Source of the DNA: Methyloglobulus sp.
Lineage (GTDB): Bacteria; Pseudomonadota; Gammaproteobacteria; Methylococcales; Methylomonadaceae
DNA: 13,448 nucleotides
Assembly (NCBI GenBank): GCA_013140405.1
Contig: JABFSV010000040.1
Coordinates: 1 to 13,448 of the forward strand
Direction of reading: 5' to 3'
In this document: piece by piece, positions 8,435 to 13,448 of the stretch
Layout of the letters: every line of letters starts with the position of its first letter
Position numbering within the stretch: position 1 is the first letter of the stretch
The notes under the pieces: generated by a model
What the model was told of the DNA's origin: nothing
Databases searched by the model: none
The model's input: the letters and a program-made list of their open reading frames with translations, nothing else
Made by a program: the position numbers and the translations under genes

Positions 8435-8970
8435 AACTTATTAGGCTTGGTTTTGATTTCTTTGGCCAAATAACCGCTAGCATCCACCGGAACAGAATCG
8501 GCCGCCAGGATAGCCCCCAACTCCGTCATCGCCCGTTGATAAACTCTGCGTTTGAAATACACGACATCCTTCAACGGTTCCCAATAATCGACCCAACGCC
8601 AGCCATCGAACTCCGGCTTTGGGCCGTGATCAAAGCGCACGTTCGATTCATGCGAAACCAGACGCAGCATAAACCAAATTTGCTTTTGCCCGATGCACAA
8701 CGGTACGGAGTTTTTCCGAATATAGCGGTCAGGTAGCTGATACTTCAGCCAATAGCGCGTCCGCCCAAGCACTTGGACGTGTTGCTCTTGCAACCCTGTT
8801 TCCTCCCACAATTCTCGATACATCGCTGTCTCAGGGTCTTCATTTTGATTGATGCCGCCTTGTGGAAACTGCCACAAGTCCACACCCATCCGTTTTGCCC
8901 AAAACACGCGACCCTCGTCATTGCAAAGGATGATGCCGACATTGGGCCGGTATCCTTTTGAGTCGATCAT
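8428..8970 (-). CDS. rppH: RNA pyrophosphohydrolase (Nudix)
   Basis: Removes pyrophosphate from the 5' triphosphate end of mRNA, which opens the RNase E-dependent decay route; cytoplasmic. The 180 residues align with E. coli RppH from the first residue: [22 protein letters not shown], then the full Nudix box from Gly38 through RELWEETG (Glu53, Glu56, Glu57 as metal ligands), then [10 protein letters not shown] and [12 protein letters not shown]. The C-terminal tail after about residue 160 is variable, as in the family. The Shine-Dalgarno is weak, an AAAGG about 10 bases before the ATG. It is divergent from the HAD-IB gene; a similar rppH/HAD-IB neighbourhood is known in Pseudomonas, which supports orthology. 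Confidence 0.96.
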   Translation of the reverse strand: MIDSKGYRPNVGIILCNDEGRVFWAKRMGVDLWQFPQGGINQNEDPETAMYRELWEETGLQEQHVQVLGRTRYWLKYQLPDRYIRKNSVPLCIGQKQIWFMLRLVSHESNVRFDHGPKPEFDGWRWVDYWEPLKDVVYFKRRVYQRAMTELGAILAADSVPVDASGYLAKEIKTKPNKFQ

Positions 8971-9130
8971 GTTAAAAAAACCTTTGTCTTTTTACCTATC
9001 CCACCTCCACAGTCTGCGTATGATAAAATTGCGAGTTAGGACGGAATTAAATTAGTTACTTACATTGTTCCACAAAAAAAGCCTAGACGCTAGATGGCGT
9101 ATCCCTTTAATTTTTCAAGACAGGTTAACT

Positions 9131-9817
9131 GTGAGTTTAGCGATTTTTGATTTAGACAACACCCTGATTGCCGATGACAGCGACTATCTTTGGGGGCAAT
9201 TTCTGGTAGACCAAGGCATAGTTGACAAAGCGTATTATGAAGAAGCAAACGCTAAATTTTACAGTGACTATAAGCAGGGAACGCTGGACATTACCGAATT
9301 CCTACATTTCTCGTTGAAACCATTGGCGGATAACAAGCCTGCTGACCTTTACCGATGGCGCGACCAGTTTATCGAAAGCATCATCCTCCCATTACTATTA
9401 AAACCGGCGCAGCAACTCATCGACAAACACCGCTTACGCGGCGACACGCTGATGGTGATTACTGCCACCAACCGCTTCGTGACCGAACCTATCGTCAAGC
9501 TATACGGCATTGAAATTTTATTGGCGACTACACCGGATTTTGTAGACGGCAGATATACTGGCAACTTTGGCGGAATCCCTTGTTTTCAGGAAGGCAAGGT
9601 AAAACAGCTAGAGGAATGGCTGGAAAAGTCTTCAGAAACACTGGCGAATAGTTGGTTTTACAGCGATTCTCACAACGATTTGCCTTTACTTAAACGGGTG
9701 GACAATCCTGTTGCAGTCGATCCCGACGAAAAGCTAAGTGCTTTTGCGGAAGAGGCTAACTGGCCGATTATTAGCTTAAGAACTGAAACTTGTCCAAGTC
9801 AACACTTTCAAAAATAG
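9131..9817 (+). CDS. HAD-IB family phosphatase (SerB-like), GTG start
   Basis: A 228-residue haloacid-dehalogenase-type hydrolase, subfamily IB, predicted to remove phosphate from a small metabolite in the cytoplasm. With the GTG start the product begins V/M-S-L-A-I-F-D-L-D-N-T, placing the nucleophile Asp7 and acid Asp9 right at the N-terminus as expected. An in-frame ATG at 9065 would add 22 residues with no family resemblance, while AGG (9122-9124) sits 6 bases before the GTG. Motif II is the Thr in VITATNR, motif III the Lys in EGKVKQLEEW, and motif IV is YSDSHNDLPLL. The cap between motifs I and II carries DSDYLWGQFLV, typical of TIGR01490-type members. The substrate is unknown; phosphoserine phosphatase is possible but not shown. 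It is divergent from rppH across about 160 bases. Confidence 0.88.
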   Translation: MSLAIFDLDNTLIADDSDYLWGQFLVDQGIVDKAYYEEANAKFYSDYKQGTLDITEFLHFSLKPLADNKPADLYRWRDQFIESIILPLLLKPAQQLIDKHRLRGDTLMVITATNRFVTEPIVKLYGIEILLATTPDFVDGRYTGNFGGIPCFQEGKVKQLEEWLEKSSETLANSWFYSDSHNDLPLLKRVDNPVAVDPDEKLSAFAEEANWPIISLRTETCPSQHFQK

Positions 9818-9853
9818 ACTTCTACCTCTTAAACCTCAAATTAGAGTAATTAA

Positions 9854-10234
9854 ATGCCAATACAAACCCCTACCGGCACACCATTCCAGTATTTTATAAA
9901 CTCTGAAGAAGCCGCAATTGTAATAGTCACACAAAATGAAAATAGACACGATTACCAACTGTCAGCATTAGTCGACTTATATCAGTGGTTACGAAACGAC
10001 TGCCAAGGGGAATGGGTCTATTTGGGTACTAAACGCGAGCAAGAGGAAGCTGACCCGAATACAGTGGAAATCTGGGCTAGATCACCTAATAATCCTGTAA
10101 ATGGTTTTTATGGCCTAACTCCTGGCAGAAGAGGTCAATTTGCCACATATATCCCATCAATACTTGAACACATGGGTGTTGTAGAGATAGAACATAATGC
10201 AAGAAATAATCGAGTACGAGCGATAATTCGTTAG
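9854..10234 (+). CDS. Conserved-looking protein of unknown function
   Basis: I do not recognise this 126-residue protein. It has no signal peptide, membrane segment, cysteine pair or P-loop. It is rich in Asn, Glu and aromatic residues, with YQLSALVDLYQWLRND (about 34-49), WVYLGTKREQEEAD, NPVNGFYGLTPGRRGQF (about 81-97) and a basic C-terminus NARNNRVRAIIR. The glycine/arginine-rich GFYGLTPGRRG segment looks like a conserved surface loop. It probably starts at the ATG at 9854, though only a weak AGAG precedes it. It lies 36 bases after the HAD-IB gene on the same strand, so cotranscription is possible, and ends 6 bases from the convergent tusA-like gene. It is more AT-rich than cysG or ilvD. 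A DNA- or nucleic-acid-related accessory role is possible but unsupported. Confidence 0.7.
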   Translation: MPIQTPTGTPFQYFINSEEAAIVIVTQNENRHDYQLSALVDLYQWLRNDCQGEWVYLGTKREQEEADPNTVEIWARSPNNPVNGFYGLTPGRRGQFATYIPSILEHMGVVEIEHNARNNRVRAIIR

Positions 10235-10240
10235 GAATCA

Positions 10241-10531
10241 CTATTGTGGGGGCTTTTGATTTTTTGACCCCACTGTTAGTGTTTGGCTATTTTTTCTGAT
10301 AAAAAAAACCTGCCTATTCTCGATTTTTTTAAGCTCTAGAAGCTGATGCCCTGTTTGATCAACATAAACACCAATATCTAAATGCGCGGCAGGATCGGTG
10401 GCGATGATTTTTATCACTTCACCACTTTGCACTTCCATCAAGGCTTTTTTCAGGCGCAGTAAAGGTAGCGGGCAGTTTAAGCCGCTGGCATCCACTTCCA
10501 GGTCAAATTCGATGATGGTTAAATCTGGCAT
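10241..10531 (-). CDS. TusA-family sulfur carrier / sulfurtransferase
   Basis: A 96-residue cytoplasmic protein of the TusA/YeeD/SirA-like fold, which carries persulfide sulfur on a single cysteine. The signature is at residues 14-31: DASGLNCPLPLLRLKKAL, with Cys20 in the CPxP motif that starts the first helix. The second half, GEVIKIIATDPAAHLDI, is also characteristic. A polar tail of about 18 residues (RKNSQTLTVGSKNQKPPQ) extends past the normal domain. No other Tus, Dsr or Rhd gene is nearby, so whether it serves tRNA thiolation, molybdenum cofactor or sulfur oxidation is unknown. It is divergent from cysG, whose siroheme product serves sulfite and nitrite reductases, giving a loose sulfur-metabolism link. 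The Shine-Dalgarno is poor. Confidence 0.9.
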   Translation of the reverse strand: MPDLTIIEFDLEVDASGLNCPLPLLRLKKALMEVQSGEVIKIIATDPAAHLDIGVYVDQTGHQLLELKKIENRQVFFIRKNSQTLTVGSKNQKPPQ

Positions 10532-10540
10532 TGCTTATTT

Positions 10541-10571
10541 TTGACTCACTGCGTTAGAGATTGCATATAAT
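10541..10571 (+). promoter_or_regulatory. Candidate sigma-70 promoter for cysG
   Basis: TTGACT (10541-10546, 5 of 6 to consensus) and a perfect TATAAT (10566-10571) are separated by 19 bases, longer than the ideal 17. Transcription would start near 10578, giving a leader of about 27 bases before the cysG ATG. The same 73-base region must also hold the tusA-like promoter on the other strand, for which I see no clear match. Confidence 0.5.
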
Positions 10572-10604
10572 AACACCCACATCCCAATCGACGTTGTACC
10601 TGTA

Positions 10605-11993
10605 ATGGATTATTTTCCCCTTTTTTTCAATCTTAAAGGACAAGATTGCCTTGTCGTTGGCGCTGGCGAAATTGCCGCCCGTAAAATCGAATTGCTAACC
10701 CGCGCTGGGGCAAAAATTACCGTGATCGCCAGGGAAATTAGTGCAGTGGTAGCGGCTATGCAGACATCCCATTCATTAGTCATACAACAAACATCGTTTG
10801 CACCTATTGATTTAAAACAGTTTAGATTAATCATTTCAGCAACTGACAATATCGAAACTAATAAACTGGTGGCCAAAACTGCCACAGAACAGCGCATTCC
10901 GGTTAACGTGGTTGATAACCCAGGCCTTAGCAGCTTTATCTTCCCCGCTATCGTTGACCGTTCACCGATTATTATTGCAGTTTCTTCTGGCGGTGCAGCC
11001 CCCGTTTTGGCACGATTGCTTAGGGCTAAGATTGAATCCGTCATTCCACCTGCTTATGGTCGCTTGGCAAGCCTGGCTGAGAAATTCAGGGATAGGGTCA
11101 AGCAGCACATAAAAATAGCACCACAACGGCGAATATTTTGGGAGAATGTCTTCCAGGGCAACATCGCCGAACAAGTCTTCTCTGACAATCAACAGGCCGC
11201 TGAACAACTTCTAAATCAAACGCTTAATGACTACGATGGTACTGTTAACAATGGCGAAGTCTATTTGATCGGCGCAGGCCCAGGCGCAGCAGATTTACTG
11301 ACGTTCCGGGCGTTGCGCTTATTACAACAAGCGGATGTCATAGTTTATGACCGCTTAGTCTCACCAGAAATTATTGACCTGGCGCGGCGGGATGCAGAAA
11401 AGATTTATGTCGGCAAACAACGGCAACACCATGCTTTACCGCAAGTTTCCATCAATCAATTGCTTGCTGATCTAGCAAAGGCAGGAAAACGGGTGGCACG
11501 TTTAAAAGGTGGCGATCCATTTATTTTTGGGCGTGGCGGCGAAGAAATCGAAACCTTGATGGCACAAGGCATCCATTTTCAAGTCGTCCCTGGCATTACA
11601 GCTGCTTCCGGCTGCGCCAGTTATGCGGGTATCCCGTTGACGCACCGCGATCACGCCCAGTCTTGTGTGTTCGTGACCGGACATCTCAAAGACGATTGCG
11701 TCAACCTTAACTGGACACAACTGGCATTGCCCAATCAGACCGTCGTCATTTACATGGGCTTGATCGGGCTGGAGCAAATTTGCCAATCCTTGATTGCACA
11801 TGGTAGCGCGAAGGACTTACCTATCGCCTTAATACAGCAAGGCACAACGGACAATCAAAAAGTCATTACCGGCACGTTGGAAACCTTACCAGCCTTAGTC
11901 GCCGACCAAACCATTAAAGCACCAACGCTCATTATTATCGGCACTGTGGTGAGCCTACATGACAAACTAAAATGGTTTGGTGAGGCTGATTGA
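10605..11993 (+). CDS. cysG: Siroheme synthase (trifunctional CysG)
   Basis: Converts uroporphyrinogen III to siroheme through precorrin-2 and sirohydrochlorin; cytoplasmic. The N-terminal half (residues 1-210) is the precorrin-2 dehydrogenase/ferrochelatase: NAD-binding VVGAGEIAARK (17-27), NVVDNP with Asp104 at the position of the catalytic Asp of Salmonella CysG, and AVSSGGAAPVLARLLR, where Ser128 matches the residue reported phosphorylated in Salmonella. The C-terminal half (about 215-462) is the SAM-dependent uroporphyrinogen III methyltransferase: GEVYLIGAGPGAADLLT, VIVYDRLVSPEI, RLKGGDPFIFGRGGEE, PGITAASGCASYAGIPLTHRD and VIYMGL. It is full length compared with E. coli (457). No Shine-Dalgarno is evident before the ATG. 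It is a single-gene unit divergent from the tusA-like gene. Precorrin-2 is also a branch point to cobalamin, relevant to the B12 elements at the right end. Confidence 0.97.
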   Translation: MDYFPLFFNLKGQDCLVVGAGEIAARKIELLTRAGAKITVIAREISAVVAAMQTSHSLVIQQTSFAPIDLKQFRLIISATDNIETNKLVAKTATEQRIPVNVVDNPGLSSFIFPAIVDRSPIIIAVSSGGAAPVLARLLRAKIESVIPPAYGRLASLAEKFRDRVKQHIKIAPQRRIFWENVFQGNIAEQVFSDNQQAAEQLLNQTLNDYDGTVNNGEVYLIGAGPGAADLLTFRALRLLQQADVIVYDRLVSPEIIDLARRDAEKIYVGKQRQHHALPQVSINQLLADLAKAGKRVARLKGGDPFIFGRGGEEIETLMAQGIHFQVVPGITAASGCASYAGIPLTHRDHAQSCVFVTGHLKDDCVNLNWTQLALPNQTVVIYMGLIGLEQICQSLIAHGSAKDLPIALIQQGTTDNQKVITGTLETLPALVADQTIKAPTLIIIGTVVSLHDKLKWFGEAD

Positions 11994-12145
11994 GCAGTTC
12001 TATACAAGACCGCTTTTGAAACACAACCAGTCGGATACCTAGGAAACACTCGTTTTAAATCGTTTTACAGCATTCAGTTCTGGTTCATCATTTTTAACGA
12101 TAATTGCACCGCTGAAAATAAAAAGCAGGATTTGGAATAAAACAT

Positions 12146-12174
12146 TTGAATTATGCCCTTATATTTCTTATCCT
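12146..12174 (+). promoter_or_regulatory. Candidate promoter for cytochrome c gene
   Basis: TTGAAT (12146-12151) and TATCCT (12169-12174), each 4 of 6 to consensus, with the ideal 17-base spacer, 83 bases before the cytochrome ATG. The gap of 263 bases after cysG contains no gene and no clear intrinsic terminator, so independent expression from here is plausible but unproven. Confidence 0.4.
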
Positions 12175-12256
12175 TTGCCGCTCAGTCAATAATAATTAAT
12201 CGAACCATAAGGTTTTAAGTGCCTGGGTTCTTTTTTAACCACCAAGAGAGGTCAAC

Positions 12257-12595
12257 ATGAAAACAACATTAGGAACTTTAGCGGGCGTTGCGTTAATTGC
12301 ACTGAGTGGTGCAGCGTTTGCTGATGAACAGACTGAAATCGGCAAAAAGATTTACGACCGTGCTTTTGGTCGTGGTTGTGGCACTTGCCATGACATTTCT
12401 TCAAATCCACAGTTAACTGCAAACATCAAAGCAGGCACTCTGGATCGTGCAAAATTTGAAGAAGTGCTTACAAACGGCAGAAACGCTATGCCAAAAGCAA
12501 TGGATCAAATCATGACAAATGCAGCTGTAACCAAAGCAGGTTACACTGAAGAAATGGCGATTGATGCGTTGTATAAATACATCTCAACCAAATAA
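12257..12595 (+). CDS. Periplasmic monohaem c-type cytochrome
   Basis: A 112-residue electron carrier. The signal peptide covers residues 1-22 (MKTTLGTLAGVALIALSG, cleavage after AFA) and the mature protein is about 90 residues. CGTCH at 41-45 binds one haem covalently (Cys41, Cys44, proximal His45); Met78 in GRNAMPKAM, or Met82, is the probable distal ligand, making this a small class I cytochrome. The start is secure, with AGAGAGG 5 bases before the ATG. It has its own promoter candidate and is closed by a strong terminator, so it looks monocistronic. No oxidase, dehydrogenase or reductase gene is adjacent, so the redox partner cannot be inferred. In a methanotroph it could serve methanol or formaldehyde oxidation chains, but nothing here shows that. 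Confidence 0.92.
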   Translation: MKTTLGTLAGVALIALSGAAFADEQTEIGKKIYDRAFGRGCGTCHDISSNPQLTANIKAGTLDRAKFEEVLTNGRNAMPKAMDQIMTNAAVTKAGYTEEMAIDALYKYISTK

Positions 12596-12613
12596 AAAAT
12601 GCTTTTTTAGCCA

Positions 12614-12647
12614 AAAAAAACCGCCCTGATCTTGGGGCGGTTTTTTT
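12614..12647 (+). terminator. Strong intrinsic terminator after cytochrome c
   Basis: The stem CCGCCC (12621-12626) with GGGCGG (12635-12640) is extended by an A-tract/T-tract pairing, with an 8-base loop and seven T residues (12641-12647). It begins 18 bases after the cytochrome stop codon. The flanking A run could also let it work on the minus strand. Confidence 0.9.
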
Positions 12648-12812
12648 ATGCCTGATAAACAGATGTGTCAAGGCATATAACAGCGTCCGTGATCTAGGTA
12701 GTAAACACTTACTGCCGGGATAGTATTTAACTAAAATTAGATATTGCTTTTTCTTGGTACGCCATGAATACATGGGGCTGTGTCAGAGTTTGATGGTTCG
12801 ACGCGCTGCATG

Positions 12813-13046
12813 TTAATACAACTGTGCGCGACAGGTTTCCGCTCCCATCATGCGGGTATCCAGGTTATACGAGGGGCTACCGGTAACGGCTTGATGCCAC
12901 AAGGGATCTAGGAAATCAGGGTCAGCCTTAAATGCGATGATGTCGCGCTTGGTTTGTCGAAAATATTGCAACAATGCCAACGTTAACGTAGTTTTGCCGC
13001 AGTTTGAATGTGTACCTGCCAATAATGCGATTTTCATAAGCCCCAT
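12813..13046 (-). pseudogene. cobB: Truncated cobyrinate a,c-diamide synthase (cobB/cbiA) remnant
   Basis: Only 77 codons, yet clearly the N-terminus of CobB/CbiA, the ATP-dependent glutamine amidotransferase that amidates cobyrinate or hydrogenobyrinate in B12 synthesis; intact members are about 450 residues. Visible motifs are the P-loop GTHSNCGKTT (11-20), FKADPDFLDPLWHQAVTG and YNLDTRMMGAE. The start is ATG 13046, or more likely the in-frame ATG at 13037 giving MKIALLAGTHS. The frame stops after CRAQLY at a TAA. Past the stop the same frame reads HAAR, possibly residual homology (a CAA-to-TAA change would explain the stop), but no frame to 12648 resumes the amidotransferase. The glutaminase domain and the rest of the synthetase are therefore missing. 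It is read away from the cobalamin riboswitch. A short functional product is very unlikely; an intact copy may exist elsewhere in the genome. Confidence 0.82.
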
Positions 13047-13100
13047 GCCACGCTTACAAAAATAGAACTATCCAATACCGACAAGAATACGGCGCATAGC

Positions 13101-13128
13101 TTGCTTTATCAACATAAGCAGATATAAT
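13101..13128 (+). promoter_or_regulatory. Candidate promoter of the cobalamin riboswitch transcript
   Basis: A perfect TATAAT (13123-13128) is preceded by TTGCTT (13101-13106, TTG conserved) with a 16-base spacer. The predicted start near 13135 coincides with the 5' boundary of the riboswitch aptamer, which supports the assignment. Confidence 0.6.
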
Positions 13129-13130
13129 CG

Positions 13131-13342
13131 CCGCCTGCTTTAAGGTTCCGTACGGTTTCACCACCTGAGGATTAAACGGGAAGTCGGTAAGGCTATTGAT
13201 GCCAAAGCCGACGCTGCCCCCGCAACGGTATGTCAGTAAAGAATCATCTTGTGCCACTGTGTTTTTGCATGGGAAGGTGATGGTTCAGGCAATCCATCTA
13301 GGATATTGCCACTGATAAGCCCGGAGACCTGCCTGTAAGCGT
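13131..13342 (+). ncRNA. Cobalamin riboswitch aptamer
   Basis: A cis-acting RNA that binds a cobalamin and switches expression of the downstream gene. Conserved blocks occur in order: GGATTAAACGGGAAGTCGG (from 13169); a P5 stem pairing GTCGG (13183-13187) with CCGAC (13208-13212); GCTGCCCCCGCAACGGT (from 13213); GCCACTG, followed by CATGGGAAGG; a second GCCACTG; and the B12 box AGCCCGGAGACCTGCC (13318-13333). GCTT near 13137 can pair with AAGC near 13337 to close P1. It is divergent from the cobB remnant. The regulated gene lies at or past the right edge; transporters (BtuB-type receptors, CbtAB) or cobalamin biosynthesis genes are usual targets, but which one applies cannot be told. Ligand type (adenosyl- or hydroxo-) was not determined. 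Confidence 0.93.
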
Positions 13343-13448
13343 ATTCGGTACAGCGGAGGGCTGTAGTGCGAAGTGAGTCGATGCCTATCGGCTTGCGTCT
13401 TCGTCTGTCCTCCCCTGTGATTAAGTCACTATCATGCGCGGGCGGCGC
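13343..13448 (+). promoter_or_regulatory. Riboswitch expression platform, running off the window
   Basis: Downstream of the B12 box a long imperfect hairpin can form from nested arms: GGAGG (13355-13359) with CCTCC (13409-13413), CGAAG (13369-13373) with CTTCG (13399-13403), and AGTCGAT (13376-13382) with ATCGGCT (13387-13393), closing on a GCCT loop. That loop is complementary to AGGC (13190-13193) in the aptamer's L5, as in the L5-L13 kissing loop of class I cobalamin riboswitches. No T tract follows the stem, arguing for translational control. GGAGG is also an ideal Shine-Dalgarno 6 bases before a GTG (13366) whose frame stays open to the window end; whether that is the regulated start is uncertain. 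Confidence 0.55.

Noticed and set aside
9065..9130. ATG at 9065 as start of the HAD-IB gene
   Set aside because: It adds 22 residues with no family resemblance ahead of the DxD motif; the GTG at 9131 has a Shine-Dalgarno at the right distance and gives the normal N-terminus.
10246..10273. GTGGGG/CCCCAC inverted repeat as a terminator
   Set aside because: The loop is 16 bases, there is no T tract after the stem on either strand, and it lies within the 3' coding end of the tusA-like gene.
13054..13257. Minus-strand 67-codon open frame
   Set aside because: It lies antisense to the riboswitch promoter and aptamer, has no family features, and the conserved sequence is explained by the RNA on the plus strand.
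1..13448. Defence island, prophage, CRISPR array or biosynthetic cluster
   Set aside because: No cas, phage structural, toxin-antitoxin, integrase or modular synthase genes and no spaced repeat array are present; the GIY-YIG-like protein alone is not enough.

Overview
The window looks like a chromosomal stretch of a gammaproteobacterium of moderate GC. ArgA (fused kinase-like and acetyltransferase domains), RppH, CpdA, trifunctional CysG and the rppH/HAD-IB hydrolase pairing are all gammaproteobacterial in type. The monohaem cytochrome, the multicopper oxidase and the cobalamin genes would fit a methanotroph such as Methylococcales, but that is an impression from gene content, not proof. No tRNA, rRNA, CRISPR array, prophage or intact insertion sequence was found.

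Layout. Bases 1-1688 hold ilvD, lacking only its first codons. Next is a small accessory zone (1711-3192): a GIY-YIG-type protein with a second C-terminal domain, a gene-poor stretch with short repeats, and a small exported protein of unknown role. A copper oxidase of the CotA/bilirubin oxidase type (3193-5115) and a pteridine reductase (5348-6079) lie on the minus strand. argA and cpdA form a tight plus-strand pair (6305-8434) that converges with, and overlaps by 7 bases, rppH (8428-8970, minus). Divergent from rppH is a HAD-IB phosphatase with a GTG start (9131), followed by an unrecognised 126-residue protein (9854-10234). A TusA-family protein (10241-10531, minus) and cysG (10605-11993, plus) diverge from a 73-base region. 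A periplasmic cytochrome c (12257-12595) has its own promoter candidate and a strong terminator.

The right end concerns vitamin B12. A minus-strand fragment of cobB/cbiA keeps only the N-terminal nucleotide-binding part (12813-13046). Divergent from it is a plus-strand cobalamin riboswitch (about 13131-13342) with its own promoter candidate and a structured expression platform; the gene it controls starts at or beyond the window edge.

Most of the window is housekeeping metabolism: branched-chain amino acids, arginine, siroheme, mRNA decapping and cAMP turnover. I see no multi-gene undescribed system. The points that deserve a second look are the cobB remnant beside the riboswitch, the riboswitch platform with a possible kissing loop and a Shine-Dalgarno/GTG inside the hairpin, the two-domain GIY-YIG protein, and the two proteins of unknown function.
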